This document shows, piece by piece, positions 1-6,750 of a stretch of DNA of 35,282 nucleotides. Position numbers and translations under genes: made by a program. Positions within the stretch are counted from its first letter, which is position 1; every line of letters starts with the position of its first letter. This stretch comes from a virus. A model generated the notes under the pieces. That model was not told the origin of the DNA. It saw only the letters and a list, made by a program, of their open reading frames with translations, and ran no database searches. The stretch is from the IMG/VR virus record IMGVR_UViG_3300021519_000028, positions 1 to 35,282 of that record; one strand, written 5' to 3'.

Positions 1-138
1 TACCACATATACATTGACTGTTTGTGTAAAATTAGTGTAGTTACATATATGTATTGTAGTAATTGCTGTGGTGCTACCTGCACCATTGACAACAATATTT
101 GCCGCTGTCGTTGTTAATGCTGTGTTTGTGATTGCCAT
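1..138 (-). CDS. Partial small structural-type protein (5' end only)
   Basis: Only the first 46 codons are inside the window; the gene continues past base 1. It begins MAITNTALTTTAANIVVNGA and is rich in Thr, Ala, Asn and Val with no charged core, a composition typical of phage fibre or decoration proteins made of beta strands. The ATG at 136-138 has AGGA 7 bases upstream and lies 8 bp after the stop of the preceding minus-strand gene, so the two are probably co-transcribed. I do not recognise a family with certainty. The neighbours are other Thr/Asn-rich structural-looking genes downstream of the capsid module, which suggests a virion surface protein, but this is inference from context and composition. 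Confidence 0.6.
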   Translation of the reverse strand, partial: MAITNTALTTTAANIVVNGAGSTTAITTIHICNYTNFTQTVNVYVV

Positions 139-146
139 TTTTAATC

Positions 147-683
147 CTATCCAAATACAATACTGTATGCTACTGCCTTGGCCTTTGTTACCAATTCTGC
201 ACCGGTAACTGTGGTGTTTGTTACATATATCCCCGACCCGCCACTACCGGCTGTGTTTGCAAATACTTGTACACTACCTTTGGTATTGTCTGTAAAAATT
301 GTTTTTCCAGTGACATTTAAATTGCCACCCAACACCGGTGCAGTATCATCAACAACTGCAGAAATTGATCCACCAGAGGCTCCTGTAACGATGTTTGCAA
401 ATGTGGTCCCATCATTGGTTGTTTGCCATCTATCTATACTTTCGTTCCATCGTATTTGTACATTGGCTGACAGCCCACGATCAATTTCAATACCGGCGGA
501 TCCAGAAGACACCCCAGATGCAGATTCTCCTTTGTTTAAAGTAATAATATTGTCCGCTACACTGGTATTGGTACTGCTTAGTGTTGTGGTATTCCCACTT
601 ACCGTGAGATTGCCAATGATTGCAACATTCCCATTGAGTGTTTCAATTGTGTAATTACCAATAATTCTTTTAATTGTTGCCAT
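147..683 (-). CDS. Short tail-fibre/decoration-like structural protein
   Basis: A 178-residue protein rich in Gly, Thr, Ser, Asn and Val. Residues 18-60 carry the sequence pattern seen in many phage fibre proteins: repeated GNLTVSGNTT-type strands followed by a segment containing DNIITLNKGE and then GIEIDRG, and later IRWNESIDRWQTTNDG. In known fibres this block lies in the shaft before a receptor-binding or chaperone domain; here the protein simply ends after about 100 further residues, with no recognisable tip or intramolecular chaperone. The start ATG (681-683) has TAAGGT upstream and a CTAAATA promoter-like motif at 707-713. A strong terminator separates it from the previous gene, so it may have its own late transcript. 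A capsid or tail fibril role is inference. Confidence 0.75.
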   Translation of the reverse strand: MATIKRIIGNYTIETLNGNVAIIGNLTVSGNTTTLSSTNTSVADNIITLNKGESASGVSSGSAGIEIDRGLSANVQIRWNESIDRWQTTNDGTTFANIVTGASGGSISAVVDDTAPVLGGNLNVTGKTIFTDNTKGSVQVFANTAGSGGSGIYVTNTTVTGAELVTKAKAVAYSIVFG

Positions 684-706
684 TGCAAAATGACCTTATT
701 TTAGTA

Positions 707-713
707 TATTTAG
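707..713 (-). promoter_or_regulatory. Late-promoter-like CTAAATA
   Basis: On the minus strand this reads CTAAATATA, one mismatch from the T4 late consensus TATAAATA. It lies 24 bp before the ATG of the fibre-like gene and just downstream of a terminator, the position expected of a promoter restarting transcription. The motif is short and AT-rich, so chance occurrence is possible. Confidence 0.4.
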
Positions 714-739
714 CCCGAGTCGTTCGATTGTTTTTTCAA

Positions 740-767
740 AATAAAAGGGCTCGCGAGCCCTTTTATT
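740..767. terminator. Strong bidirectional intrinsic terminator
   Basis: A perfect 28-bp palindrome: AATAAAA, then GGGCTCG/CGAGCCC, then TTTTATT. It forms a GC-rich stem flanked by A and T runs, so it can terminate on either strand. It sits 16 bp after the stop of the minus-strand gene ending at 784 and before the gene starting at 683, so its natural job is to end the upstream gene's transcript. Confidence 0.85.
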
Positions 768-783
768 GTTATACAAATTTTAA

Positions 784-1293
784 TTACAATACAGATACAT
801 TGGCAAATGTGCTGGTGGCCACTGCATTTGTACGATAGCGATACTTGTTACCGCTAAAATCATATACGTGCTTGGATGTGATACGACTTACTGCAAATAA
901 AGCATTGCTGGTATTGTATCCTTGTACCACCATTGAGCTTGACGTAGTAATTGTATTAACGTTTGCACCAGTTCCGGTGTAAATGTTTGCTAATAGCGCA
1001 GCCGACGACACATTGACTAGTGTCGCAACTGTCGAACTGGCATTGGCATGTGTTGCACCGTTTACCGAAGCCACTGTGTTGGCCACTAGAAACTTTTGGG
1101 CACCTTTTTGTGCAATGATATATCCGCTGTTGATATAAACGTTTGCTGCTGTGCGATATGCACATCGAATAGTTTTTACACCTGTGGTAGTAATCGTGGA
1201 TGGACGGCCACCCACTCCACCTTGACTGTTGGTAATACTTTGATCATGTAGATTACCATTTTCAAGTTGTGAAATTTTTAATCCTTTTGCCAT
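784..1293 (-). CDS. Hypothetical virion-type protein, 169 aa
   Basis: I do not recognise this protein with certainty. It begins MAKGLKISQLENGNLHDQSI, then is dominated by Ala, Thr, Asn, Ser and Val with alternating hydrophobic residues, suggesting beta structure. The C-terminal part contains RITSKHVYDFSGNKYRYRTN, an aromatic and basic stretch unlike the rest. It has an excellent ribosome-binding site (AAAGGAG, 1302-1308) nine bases from the ATG, a strong terminator after its stop and a CATAAATA motif at 1367-1374 upstream, so it looks like a well-expressed single-gene late unit. Its place after the major capsid gene and its composition suggest an abundant virion protein, for example a head decoration protein. 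That role is inference only. Confidence 0.7.
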   Translation of the reverse strand: MAKGLKISQLENGNLHDQSITNSQGGVGGRPSTITTTGVKTIRCAYRTAANVYINSGYIIAQKGAQKFLVANTVASVNGATHANASSTVATLVNVSSAALLANIYTGTGANVNTITTSSSMVVQGYNTSNALFAVSRITSKHVYDFSGNKYRYRTNAVATSTFANVSVL

Positions 1294-1366
1294 TTTATTT
1301 TCTCCTTTAAATAGCGTTCTAGGCTACCCGAAGTGGCTGCTCTCCAGGAGTTCATATGAACATATG

Positions 1367-1374
1367 TATTTATG
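1367..1374 (-). promoter_or_regulatory. Late-promoter-like CATAAATA with downstream palindrome
   Basis: On the minus strand CATAAATAC, one mismatch from the T4 late consensus, overlaps the stop codon region of the homing endonuclease gene. Immediately downstream the leader contains the 12-bp palindrome GTTCATATGAAC and a CTCCTGGAG repeat before the AAAGGAG ribosome-binding site of the 169-residue gene. It would give a leader of about 65 bases. Confidence 0.45.
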
Positions 1375-2125
1375 GTAACACCGGAGATTTACAGTTTTGG
1401 CCGTGGAGACGACCGTAGACTAATTTTGTTACTTCTTTACTACAATGCTCACAGGTTACTTTAATCATACTATGATGCTTGCCTTCTGCGGCTAAACGTT
1501 TTAGAGTTTCTGCTTTTTTTGCGGAATGTTCTTTAGATTTTTTAATACCTTTAGTTCCGTTTGATATCTTTAATTTATTCTCTTCGCTCATTGGGCCTTT
1601 TGGTTTACCTTTAGCAGATGCTGACATTTTTTGTTTTGTATTGTTTGTGTGCGTTTTACCAAGTCTTCCTTGTCGTTGTTGTTCTCTGTATTCTTCTGTT
1701 ATTATTCTTGGATTTGCTTTTTTAGTTGCACGTATTTTTGCTTTTTGCTCTTCACTCATTGGCTTGCCTTTATTAGGCGGGACTCTGCCCCGCATTGTTG
1801 CTGAGTGTGTTTTACCAAATTCTTCTTTTAACCGTGCGTACACTCTACTGGTAATAGGAGTTTCGTATCGTTCTTGTTCTTTATTAGTACGTTTCATTCC
1901 GTTTAGAGCATAGATCATTTTGCTACGTGCTTTGCCCGTATGCATTTTAGTTAGTAACCAGTGACATATAAAGTGTTCACGTGCTGTGAGGTCTACTAGG
2001 TTGTGTTTTTCATCTGTGCCATTGAGACTGCGTGGTATGATATGATGACGTTCTGTGTAACTATCTAGTATTCTTGTTTTAGCATGTTCTGTTATGGATG
2101 CGTACCATTTTTTGTATTTGTTCAT
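1370..2125 (-). CDS. HNH homing endonuclease with NUMOD3 repeats
   Basis: A free-standing homing endonuclease of 251 residues. Near the N terminus, ERHHIIPRSLNG (about 25-36), HNLV (41-44) and a following REHFICHWLL form an HNH nuclease core with a His-His-Ile-Ile-Pro metal/active-site motif. Residues about 110-200 contain several Lys/Gly-rich NUMOD3-type DNA-binding repeats of the form GKPMSEEQKAKI, GKTHTNNTKQKM and a third GPMSEENKLKI copy. The C terminus has C-x2-C-x12-H-x3-C, a probable zinc finger. Such genes insert beside conserved phage genes and cut homologous DNA lacking them. It lies between the major capsid gene and the next structural gene. No clear Shine-Dalgarno precedes the ATG, and a CATAAATA motif at 2131-2138 is almost on top of the start, so translation may be weak or from readthrough transcripts. 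Confidence 0.9.
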   Translation of the reverse strand: MNKYKKWYASITEHAKTRILDSYTERHHIIPRSLNGTDEKHNLVDLTAREHFICHWLLTKMHTGKARSKMIYALNGMKRTNKEQERYETPITSRVYARLKEEFGKTHSATMRGRVPPNKGKPMSEEQKAKIRATKKANPRIITEEYREQQRQGRLGKTHTNNTKQKMSASAKGKPKGPMSEENKLKISNGTKGIKKSKEHSAKKAETLKRLAAEGKHHSMIKVTCEHCSKEVTKLVYGRLHGQNCKSPVLP

Positions 2126-2182
2126 ATAGTTATTTATGATGCAGTAGCTAATTTTACTTTACAATTAAACAATAGTCAACAA

Positions 2183-2204
2183 AAAACCACTTTGCAGTGG
2201 TTTT
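2183..2204 (-). terminator. Terminator after the major capsid gene
   Basis: AAAACCACT, loop TTGC, AGTGGTTTT: a nine-base-pair hairpin ending in a T run on either strand. It lies 58 bp beyond the gp23 stop codon (2262) in the direction of transcription and before the homing endonuclease, so it should end the capsid mRNA and limit readthrough into the endonuclease. Confidence 0.8.
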
Positions 2205-2261
2205 CTTGTTTCCCATCCCTGAGAATTTACTTTTAATGGATAAACAACTATTACAAACAGA

Positions 2262-3440
2262 TCACTGAAATGAGAGGTTCGCTACAGCAATCTCCCCGAC
2301 ATAATCGCCAGCATTGCCAAGAGACGATGCAGTATTTGTCAGCTCTACATAACCATAACGAGTCATAAAGCTAACCACTGGTTCAAATGTGCTTGGATCA
2401 AGAACAACACCAGAGCTCATCAGGGGAATGTAAGGGCAATAGAACGCGGCTGCATCAGCCTCGCTAGAACCTTTGTATCCCACTAGAACTGCGGCGCTAT
2501 CATTTGCGTAACCGTCAACATAAATCTTCATAGCACCGTTCAATGTACCAACAAACTTAGTGTTTGTAGGAGCTTCAAAAGTACCTTCTGTTGTGCGGGC
2601 AAATGCGCTGGTTGTAGCACTTTGTAGCACTGTCAATGCAGCTGGGGAAACAACAGCCCAGTTACCAGCACCACGACGTGTACGTTGAGCGATCAAGTTA
2701 GCTGTACGATTGACTAGAACAGCAAGAGCAGCATGTTCGTCACCAACGAATGTAGCAGTACCTGAAACAGCAGCTTGGTCGTATGTGAAATCAGTTGCAG
2801 CAAGAGCACGTAGTGAGCCAAGGATCTCTTGGTCAATTTCCACAGTGATTTCTTGTGCCAAAGCAGCCATAATTTCAGCTTCAACATCAAGACCGTGCAT
2901 GGATTGTGCATCCTGAGCAGCCTCAAATGTCCAACGAGCTGACAATTTGCGTGTCTTAGCTTCAACAACCTGTTTCAAGATTTGCACGTTAATACGATTA
3001 CCGGCAACACCTTCTAAAGTAGATGTTGAAGTAGCCTGGCCGGTGCTTGCGCTACCAGAATAAGCAACAGCAATCTTGAATGGGCTCAATGCTTCATCGC
3101 CAGCAGCAGCGGATGTTGCGTATGCGCTTGTATCAGTCTGGTTGTCAGCGTAACGTACACGTAGTGTATGGATCTGAGCAACTGGACCTGTCATTGGTTG
3201 TACACCAACGATTTCGTTAGCGATCACAGTTGGCATAACACGACGGATAACAGGTAGGATAACACGATTAAGTGTCGCTACGTTACCAGCTTGTGTTGCA
3301 CCGCCTGTGGCGTTTTCAGCCAACATCTTGCGAGTGTTTTCTAAAATCACACCCATCGTGGTTCTTTTGGAACCATTTAATCCTTCTAGTAGGGCTTCTT
3401 TTGTTTCGCCCCAACGGCCTTCTAATAATGCTTGTGTCAT
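2262..3440 (-). CDS. 23: Major capsid protein (gp23-like)
   Basis: The main shell protein of the head, a HK97-fold capsid subunit of the T4 gp23 family. The N-terminal half has the family's most conserved block, including GNVATLNRVILPVIRRVMP, then VGVQPMTGP and the IHTLRVRYA strand; the C-terminal half has FVGTLNG, KIYVDGYA and VLVGYKG, all typical of gp23. At 392 residues it is much shorter than T4 gp23 (521). T4 gp23 is cut by gp21 after an (I/L)-x-E site; here LAE at 40-42 is the best-placed candidate, giving a mature chain beginning about residue 43, with other IxE/LxE sites at 5-7, 17-19 and 32-34. A good AAAGGAAA site precedes the ATG. The gene follows scaffold gp22 and protease gp21 and is followed by a terminator, the classical order. 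Confidence 0.97.
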   Translation of the reverse strand: MTQALLEGRWGETKEALLEGLNGSKRTTMGVILENTRKMLAENATGGATQAGNVATLNRVILPVIRRVMPTVIANEIVGVQPMTGPVAQIHTLRVRYADNQTDTSAYATSAAAGDEALSPFKIAVAYSGSASTGQATSTSTLEGVAGNRINVQILKQVVEAKTRKLSARWTFEAAQDAQSMHGLDVEAEIMAALAQEITVEIDQEILGSLRALAATDFTYDQAAVSGTATFVGDEHAALAVLVNRTANLIAQRTRRGAGNWAVVSPAALTVLQSATTSAFARTTEGTFEAPTNTKFVGTLNGAMKIYVDGYANDSAAVLVGYKGSSEADAAAFYCPYIPLMSSGVVLDPSTFEPVVSFMTRYGYVELTNTASSLGNAGDYVGEIAVANLSFQ

Positions 3441-3464
3441 GATATTTCCTTTTCCTATTTAGGG

Positions 3465-4580
3465 TTATTTAAGCCCTGCCAAACGTTTCATCTCAAATAC
3501 ATTGTCATAAGACTGTGTAATCTGGGATTCTGCGGCAGTTTTAGCAGTTTTATCACCGGTCACTGTTGTACGACTTTCTGTCAGCACCACTTGTTTTTCA
3601 GCAAGAGGTTTAGCAGATGAGTTATTCAACACAGCCGGTAGATATTTCTCGTATGCAGACTGAAGACGCTCAGTCGTCACACTTTCAAGTAAATCGCGCA
3701 TAATTGCCGACTTTTCTCTGTTTAAAGGTTTCAACAGTTCGCTAAGTTTTTCTTTGCGTTCTGCTGTTTCTTTAATAATACGTATTTCTTTTTCTTTAGT
3801 TTCAACTAATGTTTGCTTATTTTTAATTGCCGAAACTGCTTCCGACAACTTATTAGTCACTAAACCAACTTGTGATTGTAACTTACGGATCTGCTTGTTC
3901 TCATTTAAGTGAGTACCGGCAAACTCGCTAGCATACGCTTCAAACAGACGACGTCCAAACATGTTCTCGCGAGCAATTTGAATGTCTTCTTTTAGTTGAG
4001 TCAATTCTGACTCTAACGAATTGGTCACCGCCTCTTTAACAGCCACCGCAGATTGTGCAACGAATCTCTTCTGAAGTTCAACTAACTTAGCTTTACCTTC
4101 ACGGACTAGACGTACTTTAGTTTCTACCACAGCACGTTTGTCTGTTTCAAATTCTTTGATTTCTTCTGCCAAAACACGGATTACAAACTTTTCTAATTTG
4201 CCAACGGCACTTTCGTATTGTTTGCGATCCGAGCGCAGTTCTTTAATTTCTTCTGATAGTTTTGATACCATGAAATTATTAAACTTACTCGCGCTTTCGA
4301 CCATGTGTGTTTTAAACTTAACACGGTCTTCTGCTAACTGTGTCTTTTCATCTGCAAACTCTGAGAGTTCAGCAGTTAGAGACTCTGTCACCATTTTGTC
4401 TAGAGCTTCAACCATAACTTGTTTGTCGTGTTGATAACGTTGACTGAATTCTTCACGTAGTTCTGCACGTACTTCTTCTTTGGCTTCGGTGATGCGAGCA
4501 TCCCAAGCTTCAGAAATCGCTGTGCGGGTTTCTTCGTTAATAATTCCGTTATCCAACAATGGCTTTATCGCATCTAACAT
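3465..4580 (-). CDS. 22: Prohead core scaffold protein (gp22-like)
   Basis: The main internal scaffold around which the gp23 shell assembles; it is then degraded by gp21 and expelled. The 371-residue protein is almost entirely charged and heptad-like (Glu, Lys, Arg, Ala, Leu), predicting long coiled coils over about residues 25-310, with no membrane segment or enzyme motif. The C terminus ends NVFEMKRLAGLK, similar to the conserved end of gp22 proteins in T4-like phages. Many LxE/IxE tripeptides offer gp21 cleavage sites. It lies between gp21 (12 bp upstream) and gp23 (24 bp downstream), its position in T4. AGGAGA precedes the ATG. The sequence diverges strongly from T4, as scaffold proteins usually do; position and composition carry the call. 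Confidence 0.9.
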   Translation of the reverse strand: MLDAIKPLLDNGIINEETRTAISEAWDARITEAKEEVRAELREEFSQRYQHDKQVMVEALDKMVTESLTAELSEFADEKTQLAEDRVKFKTHMVESASKFNNFMVSKLSEEIKELRSDRKQYESAVGKLEKFVIRVLAEEIKEFETDKRAVVETKVRLVREGKAKLVELQKRFVAQSAVAVKEAVTNSLESELTQLKEDIQIARENMFGRRLFEAYASEFAGTHLNENKQIRKLQSQVGLVTNKLSEAVSAIKNKQTLVETKEKEIRIIKETAERKEKLSELLKPLNREKSAIMRDLLESVTTERLQSAYEKYLPAVLNNSSAKPLAEKQVVLTESRTTVTGDKTAKTAAESQITQSYDNVFEMKRLAGLK

Positions 4581-4592
4581 TGGATATTTCTC

Positions 4593-5228
4593 CTATAGTT
4601 TCAAATCTTTGATGAAGCCCTTAACAGCTTCTTTCAGATACTTCTGTACTTTTTGATCTTTACTGGCTTCACGTGCCATTTCAAACACCTGATTTCCTCC
4701 ACGCATATTCATCAAGCCTTCATAAATGGCTTTGGGATAAGCATGTGGAGCACTAGGCTGTGCCACAACGTCCACGGTAATGATTTCAAAACCACTAACG
4801 TGTCCACTACTTTCGTTTACTTCCCCAGATCCACGCGAACTAACACCCAGTTTTACACCGGATGTAAGCATAGCTCTCACAAGCTCGCCCATTGGGGTTG
4901 GTAATACTTTCAGTTTTCCATAACCAGCAGGGCCATCCATCCACATTTCTGTGATCATATGGCTCACGCGGTCTAGATTAATCTTTAAATCGTCCGGATG
5001 ATCTACTTCGCCTAGGACGGAGTAGCCACCTTTGATCTGATCGTTGATTGTACCAACGGCTTTTTCAATTTCGTGAACGGGATAAACTCGTTCGTTGGCG
5101 TTTTTGACGCCACCTTCGATGAATATCCCTTTCATATAGAGATCTTTGCCGTTCCCGTCAGCGGAATCCTCGTTTATCACTTGGATTCCTGCCCGGTCAA
5201 AAGTTAAGTTCTCTTTTAGGTACAGCAT
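4593..5228 (-). CDS. 21: Prohead core protease (gp21-like)
   Basis: The serine protease that matures the prohead by cutting scaffold, core proteins and the gp23 N terminus at (I/L)-x-E sites. At 211 residues it matches T4 gp21 in length. The catalytic histidine motif GEVDHP is at 73-78 (His77), and the nucleophile motif GVSSRGSG at 128-135 (Ser130 or Ser131); VDVVAQPSAP at about 152-162 is the following conserved strand. An N-terminal GIFIEGGVKNANERVYP segment is also typical of the family. The gene lies directly upstream of gp22 (12 bp) with GGAG before the ATG. The protein itself carries possible self-cleavage tripeptides near its ends, as expected for a zymogen removed from the head. Confidence 0.96.
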   Translation of the reverse strand: MLYLKENLTFDRAGIQVINEDSADGNGKDLYMKGIFIEGGVKNANERVYPVHEIEKAVGTINDQIKGGYSVLGEVDHPDDLKINLDRVSHMITEMWMDGPAGYGKLKVLPTPMGELVRAMLTSGVKLGVSSRGSGEVNESSGHVSGFEIITVDVVAQPSAPHAYPKAIYEGLMNMRGGNQVFEMAREASKDQKVQKYLKEAVKGFIKDLKL

Positions 5229-5311
5229 GATTAACTCTCCAAAGCCATTTTAAAGGTCCAACCATTCTTATTATAGATGTACAAAGACATTTATGTTCCC
5301 TAATCTATTAA

Positions 5312-6382
5312 TTATTTCTTGCCAGTATTTTGTACTTGCACGGATTTTTTAGATACTGGAACCGATCCGTCAGTTGTTTGGCCTTCTTTACCATGTTCGG
5401 TGCTATATTCACCTTGTTTGGTTTTGAAACCCGACTTACCAGCTGTACCACCTGGTTTGTTTACGTTACCAGATTTGATTTCGCCTTGGCCTTTGTTATA
5501 CTCGTTGCTGGCTTTAGTTGGGCTTGTGCCATCTTGGTTTTCCTGGCCAGCACTTGCTTTAACAACCTTACCACCAAAATCTGCACCTGGGCCCGTGATA
5601 GACTTGCTGTTTACACTGGTCTTCTTACCAGTTGCACCAACTGCTGTACCTTCGGCTTCACCTGTAAGATTCATATCTTGGATCTTGTCAACATATTCAC
5701 GCATTAGTTCTGTTGTGGATTTGTCTGAATTTTCCTTCTTTGCTTCCTTTGCTAAATCATTTTTGCCTTTACCGTCAGCCGCAAATGCTGGAACACTCTT
5801 GCCACCAACTTTCTTCATTGGCATTTTACCTTCGGCAAACGATTCTTCGTCTTGATCTACTATATCCATACCTGGGTCGTTGCCCATTGGCCCAATGCCT
5901 GGCTCTTCATCTGGTATATCGTTGCCTATGTCGTTACCGGCCTCATCGCGGCCACCCATGTCGTTACCGCCCATGATTTCGTCAAACTTAGCCAATAGCT
6001 CGTCCAACTTGGCATCGATGTTCATAACTGTTTCATCATGGCTTGCTTCGCCGCCCATGTCATCACCGCCCATGTCGTCCATGCCCGGCTCTTTAGCTGG
6101 CAAATCGCCACTGACTTCGTCGTCTGAATAGTCTGATCCAGCATCGTCAAGGCTAAATTCTTCTGGTTCGCTGTCGTCGTCTTCTTCGTGCATGGTTTCT
6201 TCAGCACTGATCTCGTCAACAATTTGACCAACTTTGTCATCGGCAACTCTGTTTTCTTCTTGTTCAATAATTGACTCGTAAATGTCGCGGCTTTTTTCAA
6301 CTACGATATCGTGAAATAATTCGCGGGCTTTTTGGTCTTCATCATTGATGATGTATTCAATTAGTTTCTCAAACTTGTTCAT
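5312..6382 (-). CDS. Large acidic prohead-core candidate
   Basis: A 356-residue protein in the gp67/gp68 position between portal gp20 and protease gp21. Residues 1-40 (beginning MNKFEKLIEYIINDEDQKAR and continuing with ELFHDIVVEKSRDIYES) form a helical head found in T4-like phages of marine type. Residues about 45-190 are extremely acidic and Gly/Met-rich, with repeated short units such as DDMGGDDMGG, GGNDMGGRDE and GNDIGND. Residues about 200-356 switch to a Lys/Gly/Ser/Thr-rich, basic, disordered tail ending QNTGKK. Such a bipolar disordered protein suits a scaffold or core component that is processed by gp21, like T4 gp67. The role is inferred from position and composition. AAGGAG precedes the ATG, and promoter-like GTAAATA (6414-6420) and CTAAATA (6432-6438) lie upstream. 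Confidence 0.75.
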   Translation of the reverse strand: MNKFEKLIEYIINDEDQKARELFHDIVVEKSRDIYESIIEQEENRVADDKVGQIVDEISAEETMHEEDDDSEPEEFSLDDAGSDYSDDEVSGDLPAKEPGMDDMGGDDMGGEASHDETVMNIDAKLDELLAKFDEIMGGNDMGGRDEAGNDIGNDIPDEEPGIGPMGNDPGMDIVDQDEESFAEGKMPMKKVGGKSVPAFAADGKGKNDLAKEAKKENSDKSTTELMREYVDKIQDMNLTGEAEGTAVGATGKKTSVNSKSITGPGADFGGKVVKASAGQENQDGTSPTKASNEYNKGQGEIKSGNVNKPGGTAGKSGFKTKQGEYSTEHGKEGQTTDGSVPVSKKSVQVQNTGKK

Positions 6383-6431
6383 GTGAACTCCTTATATAAT
6401 GGCTCTGTAAAGATATTTACAAAACTATGTA

Positions 6432-6438
6432 TATTTAG
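6432..6438 (-). promoter_or_regulatory. Late-promoter-like CTAAATA before the core/protease/scaffold/capsid genes
   Basis: CTAAATATACATAG on the minus strand, 50 bp before the ATG at 6382, with a second GTAAATA at 6414-6420. Either could start a transcript covering the core, gp21, gp22 and gp23 genes, which have no other strong signal except short TAAATA cores just ahead of gp23 at 3456-3462 and 3465-3472. Assignment rests on motif and position only. Confidence 0.4.
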
Positions 6439-6489
6439 GGGTTAAATGGGTGTTTTTTGACGAATTTACTTGAGATACGCCGGAAATTA

Positions 6490-6726
6490 TTATATTCCCG
6501 GACCTGCCTCGGGTGCAGGTGCGTATTGTTTTGCTACAGCTTCTAACTTCTGTTCATGCTCTAATTTACGTACATCGTGACTTTGTCTCAGCTGATTTAA
6601 GTGTGCCAACGTCACACGGGAGCCTGCACGACTATCAGCTTTTTTGTTTATATTGTAATCTTTTTTCTCATCCCTGTAACCTTTGGGGGCAGGATCAAAT
6701 AATTCAAATAGGTCGGAAGTCAGCAT
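6490..6726 (-). CDS. Small prohead-core candidate after portal gene
   Basis: A 78-residue hydrophilic protein, MLTSDLFELFDPAPKGYRDE at its N terminus, followed by Lys/Asp/Arg-rich helix (about 24-70) and a Pro/Ala/Gly tail ending EAGPGI. It lies 24 bp after gp20 and 107 bp before the large acidic core gene, the slot held in T4 by the 80-residue core protein gp67. It is not visibly similar to T4 gp67 in sequence and is not as acidic, so equivalence is positional only. An AAAGGT site precedes the ATG. The coding choice is supported by tight packing and by lack of any better frame on either strand. Confidence 0.7.
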   Translation of the reverse strand: MLTSDLFELFDPAPKGYRDEKKDYNINKKADSRAGSRVTLAHLNQLRQSHDVRKLEHEQKLEAVAKQYAPAPEAGPGI

Positions 6727-6750
6727 AGTATAACTATTTAACCTTTTTAA

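Noticed and set aside
178-654. Long open frame on the plus strand opposite the fibre-like gene
   Set aside because: It mirrors the real minus-strand gene, has no ribosome-binding site and gives a Pro/Val/Ser-rich product with no recognisable pattern.
1479-1913. 144-residue plus-strand open frame opposite the homing endonuclease
   Set aside because: Phe/Leu/Ser-rich product typical of a reversed Lys/Glu-rich gene; no start signals, and the HNH and NUMOD3 motifs are on the other strand.
2131-2138. CATAAATA as a promoter for the homing endonuclease
   Set aside because: It ends six bases before the ATG, leaving essentially no leader and no ribosome-binding site; it was noted in the motif survey but not called as a separate feature.
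5319-5855. 178-residue plus-strand open frame opposite the acidic core gene
   Set aside because: It is an antisense by-product of the low-complexity, stop-poor composition of the core gene; the minus-strand gene has conserved N-terminal text and a good ribosome-binding site.
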